The position numbers and the translations under genes were made by a program. This document shows positions 17,987 through 26,611 of a stretch of 64,000 nt of DNA, piece by piece. This DNA comes from CANDYO01 sp049653745 (GTDB lineage: Bacteria > Pseudomonadota > Alphaproteobacteria > Rickettsiales > CANDYO01): contig JBASGW010000059.1 of NCBI GenBank assembly GCA_049653745.1, positions 1 through 64,000 on the forward strand, written 5' to 3'. The first letter of the stretch is position 1, and each line of letters begins with the position of its first letter. The notes beneath the pieces were generated by a model, which did not search any database, was not told the origin of the DNA, and saw only the letters and a program-made list of their open reading frames with translations.

Positions 17987-18656
17987 TTTTTTGCATATTA
18001 AATATTGTTTCAGATAAATTATTCCACATTTTAAGTTGATTATCACCTATAAAGTTAAAAGAATCTTTAACAGTGTCTTCTGAAGTTTCCCATATAGTAT
18101 TTAATTTACTATATGTAGGTGCAAAATGCTCCACTATGGAGTGAATTTTAAAAAAGATTTGTCCTTTGCGCTCAACATTTATAGATTTAACTAAATTAAG
18201 AAGATTATTATAATCTATATTATCTAATTTTTCATAAGCTGATAGAGCAGAGAATCTATGATCATTAGAATGTTCATGAAGCCATTTCATATGATTATAA
18301 TTAAATTCTTTTGCAAAGGGCATATAATATGAGTCATCTATAAGTGAATTTCTAGTGTCGGCGCCAATACTTGAAGCAAAATCTATATAAAGCTGTTCAT
18401 GAGATTTAGCAGAGCCATTAAATTCTTCAGAGATATTTTTTAAGACTATATCTTTAGTTTCTTTATCATCTGCATGACTTCCAACATACCATAGAAAATC
18501 ATGAAAATGACCTCTTGCATGGTAAAAAACGTGAGCAAACATAGTTTTTTGCTTTGAGTTCCACTGAGAAGTTAATTCAGAATTAAATAAAGGAATAGCA
18601 AGAACTTGTTTATTATATTCTTTATCCCAATCTTTTAGAAAATCATCAAGTTTCAT
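17961..18656 (-). CDS. heme-oxygenase-fold diiron oxidase-like protein (CADD/PqqC type)
   Basis: About 231 residues from the ATG at 18656, chosen because AGAGGT lies four bases upstream; a TTG at 18668 also opens the frame. It has the all-helical pattern of the heme-oxygenase-like oxidase family, which includes PqqC, TenA and the chlamydial CADD protein. Possible metal ligands are the Glu pair in NISEEFNG (77-78), H86, E142, and H172/E176/H177 in KIHSIVEHF. CADD is linked to p-aminobenzoate formation for folate, but relatives perform varied oxidations, so the reaction here is unknown. The 3' end overlaps the downstream kinase by 26 bases, implying coupled translation. A promoter is seen just upstream. 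Confidence 0.7.
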   Translation of the reverse strand: MKLDDFLKDWDKEYNKQVLAIPLFNSELTSQWNSKQKTMFAHVFYHARGHFHDFLWYVGSHADDKETKDIVLKNISEEFNGSAKSHEQLYIDFASSIGADTRNSLIDDSYYMPFAKEFNYNHMKWLHEHSNDHRFSALSAYEKLDNIDYNNLLNLVKSINVERKGQIFFKIHSIVEHFAPTYSKLNTIWETSEDTVKDSFNFIGDNQLKMWNNLSETIFNMQKNEFNRPVA

Positions 18657-18688
18657 TTTACCTCTCAAAATATCGTTTTCACTTTAAT

Positions 18689-18717
18689 ATTATAATTAAA
18701 ACTTTTAAAAAAAACAA
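18689..18717 (-). promoter_or_regulatory. sigma-70 promoter for the oxidase-kinase operon
   Basis: On the minus strand, TTGTTT is followed by a 17-base spacer and a perfect TATAAT. The predicted start of transcription, near 18682, is about 25 bases before the ATG at 18656 and leaves room for the AGAGGT ribosome binding site. It would drive the oxidase, kinase 1 and the large flavoprotein separately from kinase 2. Confidence 0.6.
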
Positions 18718-18874
18718 CAATTTATAAAGATGAAGGTTAATATTTACTAAGTTTAAGATATAAATTTATTATCAACTAATTCAAATAACTAGTGCTATAG
18801 TATTTAAATAAAATGTAAACATAGCATCTTATTCATTTTATTTATTTAATTTGATATTTGGTATAAGTTGCTAA

Positions 18875-20206
18875 CTAGTTAGCATTAGTTGGATTTATAG
18901 GTAAAGTAAAATAAAAACTTGCGCCTTTATCTTTGTTATTGTCTGCCCAAATTTTTCCAGCATGAGCTTCAAATATTTTACTGCAAATAGCAAGTCCCAA
19001 TCCTCTGCCTCCAGCTTTAGTTTTGGTTCTGGTGCTTAAAGTAAAAGGATTGAAAATTTCAGTTATTTCATTTTTAGGAATACCAATTCCATCATCTGAA
19101 ATAGTAAATTCCCAGAATTTTTTATTTTGATCAAGTGATATGGTTATATTTCCATTTTCTGGAGTAAATTTTAAGGCATTAGAGAATAAATGGTCTAAAG
19201 CTTGAGAGATCCATTCTTTATCGGCATAAACATATGCTTCTTTATGAGATGGAATGAAATGAATTGATACATTTTTTTTGCTATATTGCAAATATTTGGG
19301 GCTATTAATAATAGTATTTATTAAATTAGTTAGGTTAAATCTAGTGATATTTACATAGTTTTTATTTGCAATAAAATCTGATAGATCCAGTAAGTTTCCA
19401 ATTAGCGAGCCAAGCCTTTGTGCGCTTGAAGATATGTCTTTAACATATTTTATCTTCTTTTTTTCATCCAAAACATTCCAATGTTCTTCTAGGCCTTCTG
19501 AGATGGCCATAAATCCAGATACTGGTGTTCTTATTTCGTGGCTCATATTATTTAAGAATTCGCTTTTAGCAGAAAGTGCCTTTTCTAATTCTTTCGTACG
19601 ATTACGAACTTTAATTTCTAAAGATTCATTTAAATCATCTTTAGTTTTTTGGATATAGTGATTAAAAACTTCTTTATTTCGAGTAAAGATGGTGCCCAAC
19701 ACTACTATACATATAAACATGTAGATGAATAGGGCTTCATTATCTTCGCTAGGCAATGGTGGAAAATATCCTTCTAAAAAATAAAAAGATAATAAACCTA
19801 TTATTATACCTATTCCTGTAATTAATAAAAAAGATAAAGAGTCTAGGAGTAAGATGGTAATCATTATGCCAATGTTAAAGTTCATTAACCAAGCTAAAGA
19901 AAAATTTTCTATTAGAAGCATAAAAGTTAGCAATATTGGAAGGATAAAGGTAATTGTTATATACCAATATAGAGGTAAGAATTTTTTTAAATTAGTTGGC
20001 CATTTATCATGCAGTAGCAAAATTAAACATAATAATGTGGCAAAAATTCTGAGATATAATCCTTCTTTATATCCATTAGTGTAATATTCATATAAGTAAG
20101 CCAATGGATAATTGATAAGACCAAATATAGCTAAGGTGTTATACTGAGCCCCATATTTATTCACTCTATCCGTTATGAGCTTTGTTATATTGTCTATTAA
20201 TTTCAT
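18875..20206 (-). CDS. CqsS/LqsS-like membrane histidine kinase 2
   Basis: Product of 443 residues and a paralogue of the kinase at 16670-17986. The N-terminal 175 residues form about six membrane helices. The stretch from LINYPLAYLYEYYTNGY through LYLRIFATLLCLILLL to FILPILLTFMLL resembles the CqsS sensor. Residues 180-210 are a coiled linker. The HisKA His is H223 in MSHEIRTPVSGF, followed by a complete ATPase domain (DDGIGIPKNE, GGRGLGLAIC). No receiver or HPt domain is present. Its ATG directly abuts the stop of the methyltransferase gene (TAAATG), so the two are almost certainly cotranslated. The ligand is unknown. Confidence 0.85.
   Translation of the reverse strand: MKLIDNITKLITDRVNKYGAQYNTLAIFGLINYPLAYLYEYYTNGYKEGLYLRIFATLLCLILLLHDKWPTNLKKFLPLYWYITITFILPILLTFMLLIENFSLAWLMNFNIGIMITILLLDSLSFLLITGIGIIIGLLSFYFLEGYFPPLPSEDNEALFIYMFICIVVLGTIFTRNKEVFNHYIQKTKDDLNESLEIKVRNRTKELEKALSAKSEFLNNMSHEIRTPVSGFMAISEGLEEHWNVLDEKKKIKYVKDISSSAQRLGSLIGNLLDLSDFIANKNYVNITRFNLTNLINTIINSPKYLQYSKKNVSIHFIPSHKEAYVYADKEWISQALDHLFSNALKFTPENGNITISLDQNKKFWEFTISDDGIGIPKNEITEIFNPFTLSTRTKTKAGGRGLGLAICSKIFEAHAGKIWADNNKDKGASFYFTLPINPTNAN
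18885..19640. repeat. kinase-core duplication, copy 2 (other copy 16680-17430)
   Basis: Partner of the duplicated kinase-coding stretch. The two copies are in the same orientation, about 2.2 kb apart, and could support recombination that deletes or swaps the oxidase gene between them. Confidence 0.8.
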
Positions 20207-21223
20207 TTAAACTCGTCTACAAATAAATTCTTTCGTTTTGTTAGAATTATTTAAAATATCTATAACTTTAAAGCCGTTTTTATTTAAAATACTTATATTT
20301 TCTTGTTGAGTTTGTTTATAAGCCCTTATTCCTCTTAATTCTTGAGCTTTCTCAATAATAATATCTTTATTATTAGAAAACTTAAAGGAAAATTTTTCTT
20401 GCGCAACAAAAAAGATATCTACATATTGTTCAAGTTTATTCCATTTACATTCTATTTTTAGAGCTGAAGCGCATTCTCTAAAACTATCATTGATGGTTGC
20501 AAAGTAATTTACCACTCCCATAAATAAATTTTGTGCATCTTGATTATGGTATGCTCTAATAAGAGACTCTTCATTTTGGTTAGTATCTGCGGTGATAATA
20601 AAAAGATCTCCAGGGTTAAGCATATTATATATTTGTTTTAAGCAGTGATTTTGCTGCTCTTTATGAAAATTAGCTAAAGTGCCCCCAAGAAAAAGCAAAC
20701 ATTTTTTACTATTTTCAGCTAAAGGAACCTGTAATTTATCTTCCTGCATTAAATCAGCTTCTAAGCTAGATATATTTATATTGGAAGTATTAGTTTTTAA
20801 AAAATCACAAGTTTCATCAAGATATTGTTTGCAATTATCAATGGCAAGATAATTTTTAGCATTTCTAGCGTAATCTAGAATAACCATTGTTTTATTTCTA
20901 ATAACATAATCAGACCCTGGTCCAATTTCTATGATATCAGTTATATCATTTAAATGTTTTGTAAAACTATCTTTAGAGTTTTTAATAAGCTCAATATGAT
21001 CATTGCAAAGATAGTAATCTTTGCTATTTCTAATTAATTTATCGTAGTAATTGCATGAATCAAGATAGATATATGATGACATGTTTGTATCAGTCTTTTT
21101 TGTAAAAAAAGATAGATAATCAAATAGCGTTTTAGGAGGAATATTATTATTTGTAGTTTCTATTATTGAAGAATATGAGTGCATTAAATTATTATCATTA
21201 TGGGGAGTTGTATTTGTTTCCAT
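20207..21223 (-). CDS. EgtD-like SAM-dependent methyltransferase (Methyltransf_33 family)
   Basis: Product of 338 residues. The pattern YYDKLIRNSKDYYL, the SAM loop DIIEIGPGSD, the AIDNCKQYLD strand and FLGGTLANF (equivalent to the FPGSTIGNF-like motif) are those of the histidine N-alpha-methyltransferase family that includes EgtD and DUF2260 proteins. After NPGDLFIITADTN comes AYHNQDAQNLFMGVVNYF, also family-typical. The substrate cannot be assigned: no EgtB is in the window, though an EgtC-like protein is encoded at 54598-55380. Its stop is immediately followed by the kinase 2 ATG, so it may make or modify a signal that the kinase perceives; that is inference. Confidence 0.75.
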   Translation of the reverse strand: METNTTPHNDNNLMHSYSSIIETTNNNIPPKTLFDYLSFFTKKTDTNMSSYIYLDSCNYYDKLIRNSKDYYLCNDHIELIKNSKDSFTKHLNDITDIIEIGPGSDYVIRNKTMVILDYARNAKNYLAIDNCKQYLDETCDFLKTNTSNINISSLEADLMQEDKLQVPLAENSKKCLLFLGGTLANFHKEQQNHCLKQIYNMLNPGDLFIITADTNQNEESLIRAYHNQDAQNLFMGVVNYFATINDSFRECASALKIECKWNKLEQYVDIFFVAQEKFSFKFSNNKDIIIEKAQELRGIRAYKQTQQENISILNKNGFKVIDILNNSNKTKEFICRRV

Positions 21224-21424
21224 TTTTTATATAACTTATTTATGTTAATAAAATATCTTTTTAACTAATTTAATATTTAAGATAAGTATGAAGTATTTTA
21301 TCAAAATATTAATTAATATTAAGAGCATGACATTTTATCAAATATATTACAAGAAGAATTTATTTGAAGAATTAAATTATTATGTATATGTTATTTTACT
21401 CTAAGTTACTCCTCGATAATAATA

Positions 21425-22423
21425 TTATTTAGGAATAATAATTGCTCTAACTCTATTATTACCAGATTTATTTGAAGTTCCTATTAAATCTGCCTTTTTA
21501 GTTAGAAAGTTGTAATGCAGCAATTCACCAGTTAAGATATTTTTGTCTTTATATAATTTTACATTATTTTTAAGGGTGAGTATAGAGGTGGATGCATCAT
21601 ATTCTCCATATTCACTAGTAGATAAATGATCCTTATCAATAATTTTTACATTTCCGTAAGCATAAATTTTATCTAATTTATTAGTTTTATTATTAGCTAT
21701 AGCTATCATTTTGTCTGCTTCTACTTTTGTACCATTTCTTAATAGGATTACATTACCTAAAAAATCTCCACTTTTTTTAGACCAAGAAATATCTAAATTA
21801 TCAGATTTTATATTAGTAATAAATTGCTCATCTTTTTGTTTAATATTTGCATTAATTCTTCCATAAAAAGAAACAGTTTCAGTATTATGGTTTAATAAAA
21901 ATCCATTTTGTGATTCAAGGTTATTTTCTTCAAAAAATAACTTAGATAGCTGATTTGATTTTACAATTGCATCATTTTTAATAACTTCTGCTTGTTCTCC
22001 TTGAAAGTAATATAAATCATTATAATTTGCTTTAACATTACCAAAAAATTGTAAATTGCTGCTTTTAATTTCTAAGGTTGCGCTATTAGAGATTACATTA
22101 AACCAATCTGCGTGTTTTAGCATAATTTTAACAATAGGATTTATAAAAGATACAATGCCAGAAACTTCTTCCATACTATAGGCGTTAATATAATATGGGC
22201 CATTTTCCATATTAACTCCAACAAGGTTTGGGTTATTTACTTGAAAAGTTATTTCAGAAATTTGATCGGAGTTATCACCAGAGAAAGATTCATGCCTTAT
22301 TTTACTATCTTGATTAACTATAATATAATAGCCAGTTAAAATAGAAGTAATTAAGGCTAGAAAAACTAATAAATATTTGATTATTTGAGTAATAACTAAT
22401 CTGCGTTTTATTTTTTTAGGCAT
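21425..22423 (-). CDS. LptC-LptA fusion, LPS transport bridge protein
   Basis: Product of 332 residues, too long for LptC alone (about 190). One membrane helix (about residues 12-34) is followed by an LptC-type start (NNPNLVGVNMENGPYYINA). From about residue 205 (LDISWSKKSGDFLGNVILLRNGTKVEAD) the sequence follows the LptA/OstA beta-jellyroll pattern, with a second strand set AYGNVKIIDKDHLSTSEYGEYD. Both proteins form part of the periplasmic bridge that moves lipopolysaccharide to the outer membrane. The gene lies three bases after kdsD, as lptC does in many proteobacteria, but no separate lptA or lptB follows. Confidence 0.75.
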   Translation of the reverse strand: MPKKIKRRLVITQIIKYLLVFLALITSILTGYYIIVNQDSKIRHESFSGDNSDQISEITFQVNNPNLVGVNMENGPYYINAYSMEEVSGIVSFINPIVKIMLKHADWFNVISNSATLEIKSSNLQFFGNVKANYNDLYYFQGEQAEVIKNDAIVKSNQLSKLFFEENNLESQNGFLLNHNTETVSFYGRINANIKQKDEQFITNIKSDNLDISWSKKSGDFLGNVILLRNGTKVEADKMIAIANNKTNKLDKIYAYGNVKIIDKDHLSTSEYGEYDASTSILTLKNNVKLYKDKNILTGELLHYNFLTKKADLIGTSNKSGNNRVRAIIIPK

Positions 22424-22426
22424 TGT

Positions 22427-23422
22427 TTATTTTATCTCAGGAGTGGCGCCTATTTTTAAGCAATCATGCATATGAATCAATCCTTTTAGATATAAATTAT
22501 CATCTACAACAAAAAGAGTGGTTATAAGTTTTCTATTCATTAAATCAAGAGCTTCTACCACAAGGCTATTAGGATGAATGGTGATGGGATTGATTTTCAT
22601 CACTTCTGAGATTTTTTTATCTAATAGGTTAGGAGTTGCTATATTTCTTCTTAATTCTCCATCTGTAAAAATACCAGATAATTTTTGATTATTATCCAAA
22701 ATTGCAGTGCAACCAAATTTCTTTTGCGTAATAACTTCAACCGCAGTTTTTACATTATCGTCCGTATGCACAATCGGTAACGAATAATCAACATGCATAA
22801 TATCTTTAACTCTAAAAAATGAAGCTCCAAGGCGTCCTCCTGGATGATATAGCTGAAAATCTTTACGACTAAAACCTTTTTTATCAAGTAAAGTTAAGGC
22901 TATAGCGTCACCCAAAGCAAGCATCATTGTGGTTGAGGTGGTTGGGGCATCAAATTCTAATGCTTCTGGGGTTGCTGGCAAGCATAAACATATATCAGCA
23001 GCATTTCCTAAGGTAGAATTTTCTTTTCTAACCATGGCCACTAAAAATATATGAAAACGTTTACAATAACTTATAATGTCTTTAAGTTCTGCAGTTTCTC
23101 CAGAATTTGATAGTAATAATACCATATCATCAGATTGAATCATGCCTAAGTCACCATGGCTAGCTTCTCCTGGATGAATATAAAAAGCTGTGGTTCCAGT
23201 TGAAGAAAGAGTGGCAGCTATTTTTTTTGCAATATGCCCACTTTTCCCCATGCCACTTACAATAATGCGGCCTTTATGCTTTAATATTTCTTCAATTAAT
23301 AGAGTAAAATTATTATCTAAATTTTGCGAAAGCTCGGTTAGTCCATTAATAGCTGATTGAATAACATTTTTTGCTATGTTAATGGTTTTTAAATCTTGAT
23401 CAGAAAATAATGTTGTATTCAT
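22427..23422 (-). CDS. kdsD: D-arabinose 5-phosphate isomerase
   Basis: Product of 331 residues in the KdsD/KpsF family, converting ribulose 5-phosphate to arabinose 5-phosphate, the first step to Kdo of LPS. The SIS domain has SGMGKSGHIAKKIAATLSST and HPGEASHGDLGM, the substrate-binding segments. Two CBS domains follow (about residues 210-325). It sits next to the LptC-LptA gene, and with it points to a Kdo-containing LPS in this organism. Confidence 0.93.
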   Translation of the reverse strand: MNTTLFSDQDLKTINIAKNVIQSAINGLTELSQNLDNNFTLLIEEILKHKGRIIVSGMGKSGHIAKKIAATLSSTGTTAFYIHPGEASHGDLGMIQSDDMVLLLSNSGETAELKDIISYCKRFHIFLVAMVRKENSTLGNAADICLCLPATPEALEFDAPTTSTTMMLALGDAIALTLLDKKGFSRKDFQLYHPGGRLGASFFRVKDIMHVDYSLPIVHTDDNVKTAVEVITQKKFGCTAILDNNQKLSGIFTDGELRRNIATPNLLDKKISEVMKINPITIHPNSLVVEALDLMNRKLITTLFVVDDNLYLKGLIHMHDCLKIGATPEIK

Positions 23423-23435
23423 ATAGATATCCTAA

Positions 23436-24056
23436 TTAATGAGCAAAAATATCAACTTCATTCCAGCCAGATAAATCTAATAATATTCTATTAGATAAAA
23501 ACTTAAAACATTCTTGTGCTAAATCTTTTCTTTCTTCTCTGATTAACAAAGATTCTAGACGATCTCTAATGGCATGTAGATAAATAACATCACTAGCAGC
23601 GTAGAGTTGCTGTTCTTTGGTTAAGTTTGCCGCTCCCCAATCTGAGCTTTGTTGCTGCTTAGATAGTTGAACACTTAATAATTCTCTACATAAGTCTTTT
23701 AATCCATGAGAGTCTGTATAGGTTCTAACAAGCCTGGATGCTATTTTAGTGCAAAAAACATTTTCAATCATTATGCCTAAATATTCATATAAGATAGCCA
23801 TATCAAATCTTGCAAAATGAAGAATTTTTTGAGTATTTGGATTGGTTAGTAATTTTTTTAGGTTAGGGGCGCTATGCACCCCTTTTTCAAATTGAACTAA
23901 ATAAATTTTACCTTGATTATTAGAAATTTGAATTAAACATAAGCGATCTCGCTTATTATTTAATCCCATGGCTTCAGTATCTATAGCTAGATCACCGTCT
24001 ATAATTAAATCATCCGGTAAATCATTTTTAAAAAGTATAATATCTTGAAGAGACAC
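23436..24056 (-). CDS. rnd: RNase D-like 3'-5' exonuclease
   Basis: Product of 206 residues, the short form lacking HRDC domains that is common in alphaproteobacteria. The three exonuclease motifs are present: AIDTEAMGL (Exo I), ILHFARFDMAIL (Exo II) and AASDVIYLHAI (Exo III), giving the DEDD catalytic set. It probably trims tRNA or other structured RNA 3' ends. It is located 14 bases upstream of kdsD in the same direction. Confidence 0.9.
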   Translation of the reverse strand: MSLQDIILFKNDLPDDLIIDGDLAIDTEAMGLNNKRDRLCLIQISNNQGKIYLVQFEKGVHSAPNLKKLLTNPNTQKILHFARFDMAILYEYLGIMIENVFCTKIASRLVRTYTDSHGLKDLCRELLSVQLSKQQQSSDWGAANLTKEQQLYAASDVIYLHAIRDRLESLLIREERKDLAQECFKFLSNRILLDLSGWNEVDIFAH

Positions 24057-24076
24057 TTAAATAATCCTTTTAATAA

Positions 24077-24907
24077 TTATAATAATTCAACTTTATTTTT
24101 TTCTTGAAGATTTTTGATATATTCTTGAACAAAATTGGTAGAGATATCTTCATAAATTTTTTCTTTTACTTCTTCAAAAGATGGCACTTTCATTTTGCGT
24201 TTATCAATAAGTTTTATAATATGATAGCCAAAGTCAGTTTTAATTGGAGCCGAAATCTCACCAATTTTTAATTTTTCTGTTGCGCTTTCAAATGCAGGAA
24301 CCATTTGCCCTGTGGTGAAGTAATCAAGCTCTATTCCAGCATCTTTACTTGGATCTTGAGAAACTTCTTTAGCTAATTTCATAAAGTCTTCACCCTTATC
24401 AAGCTTGCTTTTTATTGTTTTAGCTTCTTCTTCAGAGCTTACAAGAATTTGAGCAACTTTATACTCATCCTTAGTTGACATTTCAGAAGATAATTTTTTA
24501 TATTCTTCTTGAAGTTTTGCTTCCGTAACATTTTCTTTAATAACTTTTTCTAAATAAAATTTTTGAGTTAATTGACTTTTTGTAAATTCTAAAGCTCCTT
24601 TAAAGTCACTGTCATCTTCAACTTTATTTGCTTTTGCTTCTTTTAACACTAAGTCTCCAAGAATAATATTTTTAATAATATCATTTTTCATCTCAGTATT
24701 TAAATTATCAAAATCAAACTTAGGGTTATTAGATAATCCATTAAACTCTAAAAAGCTTTTTATTTTATTACGAATTTCAGATTCATATATAGGATTGCCA
24801 TTTACTTTAGCAACAATTTTATCTTCAGCTTTTTTAGCAGGCTCGTCTGCTAATGAATATTGAGATAATGAAATAAAAAGAAGTGAAAATAGAATTTTTT
24901 TAAACAT
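24077..24907 (-). CDS. exported parvulin-type peptidyl-prolyl isomerase
   Basis: Product of 276 residues with a signal peptide (MFKKILFSLLFISLSQYSLA, likely cleaved after LADE). A SurA/PrsA-like N-terminal helical region (about 30-140) precedes a parvulin domain (about 145-245) with KVAQILVSSEEEAKTIKSKL and GYHIIKLIDKR. It should help fold secreted or outer-membrane proteins in the periplasm. Rickettsia species have a similar protein. Confidence 0.9.
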   Translation of the reverse strand: MFKKILFSLLFISLSQYSLADEPAKKAEDKIVAKVNGNPIYESEIRNKIKSFLEFNGLSNNPKFDFDNLNTEMKNDIIKNIILGDLVLKEAKANKVEDDSDFKGALEFTKSQLTQKFYLEKVIKENVTEAKLQEEYKKLSSEMSTKDEYKVAQILVSSEEEAKTIKSKLDKGEDFMKLAKEVSQDPSKDAGIELDYFTTGQMVPAFESATEKLKIGEISAPIKTDFGYHIIKLIDKRKMKVPSFEEVKEKIYEDISTNFVQEYIKNLQEKNKVELL

Positions 24908-24993
24908 GAATTTATCCTTTAAAAAACTAGAGTATAATTAGTAGTGGGTATTTAAATTCTACAATATCTTGATTAATCTGATTTCGCAATAAA

Positions 24994-26052
24994 TTATTTA
25001 GATAATCCACCAACTATACTTGGTGAATCAAATAGTGAAAAGCCATAGTTATTTATCCAGCGAACATCTGATTCAAAAAATTTCCTAAGATCAGTAATAC
25101 CGTATTTTAGCATTGCTATTCTATCTATACCCACTCCAAAAGCAAAGCCTTGATATTCTTCTGGATCTAATCCAACATTTTCAATAACTTTACGATGAAC
25201 CATTCCGCAACCAAGAATTTCAAGCCATTTATCATCAGATCCAATTTTAATTTCTCCATTTTCTTGTCTGTAACCTATGTCAACTTCTGCTGAAGGCTCA
25301 GTGAAAGGAAAATATGATGGGCGCAATCTAATTACCACATTAGTGGTTTCAAAAAACATTTCTAAGAATTTCTGCAAACAATATTTTAAATGCCCCATAT
25401 TGATGTTTTTATCTATGTATAATCCTTCAACTTGATGGAACATTGGAGTGTGAGTTTGATCGCTTTCAGAGCGATATACTCTGCCTGGAGCAATTAGCCT
25501 AAAAGGTGGTTTGTCTGCCATCATTTTACGAATTTGCACACTTGAAGTGTGGGTTCTAAGAACTGTAGTTTCTTCAGTATTTAGATAAAAAGTATCCTGC
25601 ATTTGACGGGCAGGGTGGTTTTGTGGAATATTTAAAGCAGTGAAATTATGATAATCATCTTCAATTTCTGGGCCTTGAGCTAAACTAAATCCTAAGGATG
25701 TGAAAATATTTATAATTTCTTGAGTAGCTTGAGTTATTGGATGAATTTTTCCTATTTTATAAGGACGTATAGGCTGGGTGATATCAATTTTTTCTGATTC
25801 AAGTTTTTTATTAATAGCTTGGAGTTCAAGAGTTATCTTATGAGTTTCTATAGAAGCAGATAATTCATTTTTTAGAGCATTTAATTCTGCGCCTAAAGTT
25901 TTCTTTTCTTCTAAGCTAAAGCTAGCTATATTTTTCATCTCTGCGCTAAGTAACCCATTTTTTCCTAGATAATGAACTCTAAGTTCATCAAGGTTTTTTA
26001 GTGAAGTACAATTTAAAATTTCATTAAGAATATCTTGTTTTTTATCTAGCAT
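24994..26052 (-). CDS. pheS: phenylalanine--tRNA ligase alpha subunit
   Basis: Product of 352 residues, normal for PheS. An N-terminal tRNA-binding coiled coil (about 1-95) is followed by the class II synthetase core with RTHTSSVQIRKM, FHQVEGLYIDK (motif 2) and GFAFGVGIDRIAML (motif 3). It forms the alpha2-beta2 enzyme with PheT. pheT does not follow: the next gene downstream is the parvulin, so the usual pheST operon is split here. Confidence 0.96.
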   Translation of the reverse strand: MLDKKQDILNEILNCTSLKNLDELRVHYLGKNGLLSAEMKNIASFSLEEKKTLGAELNALKNELSASIETHKITLELQAINKKLESEKIDITQPIRPYKIGKIHPITQATQEIINIFTSLGFSLAQGPEIEDDYHNFTALNIPQNHPARQMQDTFYLNTEETTVLRTHTSSVQIRKMMADKPPFRLIAPGRVYRSESDQTHTPMFHQVEGLYIDKNINMGHLKYCLQKFLEMFFETTNVVIRLRPSYFPFTEPSAEVDIGYRQENGEIKIGSDDKWLEILGCGMVHRKVIENVGLDPEEYQGFAFGVGIDRIAMLKYGITDLRKFFESDVRWINNYGFSLFDSPSIVGGLSK

Positions 26053-26078
26053 AAGCTCATTTTATTGATATTATTATT

Positions 26079-26116
26079 TTGATACCTCATTCTATTAAAT
26101 TAGAATGAATTATCAA
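26079..26116. repeat. hairpin between divergent pheS and the 131-aa gene
   Basis: TTGATA, two mismatched bases, TCATTCTA, a six-base loop, TAGAATGA, two bases and TATCAA form a 14-pair stem with one internal loop. It lies 27 bases upstream of pheS and about 70 bases before the plus-strand gene, with no T-run. It could be an operator or a leader structure; function unproven. Confidence 0.45.
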
Positions 26117-26184
26117 GTTTTATTATTAAGAGCTTACATCTTATGATGCGCTTAAAATTTAAATAATTAAAATGAAAATAGTTT

Positions 26185-26580
26185 ATGACAAAATATAACC
26201 CAGAAGATTCAATCCAGAAAGCAGCTTATAATACTGACTTAGTAACTGAAGATCAGGCATCTAAATTCACTTCGCTCTATCAAGTTCAAGCTTTGATGTT
26301 AGGTACTAATTATCCATTGGCATTAGAGTTTTTAAGTAATATTCAGATAGATGCGTTAAGATTAGGAATTTTACCAGAAGAAGCTGTTTATTTATCAGAA
26401 GATGAAATAGAAGAGGCATATCTTTCCTCGTGTAGCTTTGAAAATGAATCTGATGAAGAGGATTCTTCTTTAGTAGAAGTTAATTATGTATCTCTTGTTA
26501 GTGATAGTAAAGAAGTGGATGAACAAGATTATGGTGTGGATCTTAGAATAATAGGCATCGAAGCATTACTTTATTCTTAA
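26185..26580 (+). CDS. acidic hypothetical protein, 131 aa
   Basis: No family recognised. The first half contains helices with a hydrophobic pattern (SLYQVQALMLGTNYPLALEF); the second half is strongly acidic (YLSEDEIEEAYL, NESDEEDSSLVE). No signal peptide or membrane segment is visible. It is followed 88 bases later by the TcdA/B-type glycosyltransferase gene, which has its own promoter candidate. It may be an effector or chaperone-like partner, but this is a guess. Confidence 0.55.
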   Translation: MTKYNPEDSIQKAAYNTDLVTEDQASKFTSLYQVQALMLGTNYPLALEFLSNIQIDALRLGILPEEAVYLSEDEIEEAYLSSCSFENESDEEDSSLVEVNYVSLVSDSKEVDEQDYGVDLRIIGIEALLYS

Positions 26581-26611
26581 ATTAAAAATTGTTTAATTAT
26601 TTAGTTAATAA

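Noticed and set aside
17987..18046. Upstream extension of histidine kinase 1
   Set aside because: The ATG at 17986 aligns with the start of the paralogous kinase, while the extension lies inside the oxidase gene in another frame.
20207..21223. Assignment as true EgtD (ergothioneine synthesis)
   Set aside because: The family is convincing but no EgtB is in the window and the substrate residues could not be verified, so only family-level naming is used.
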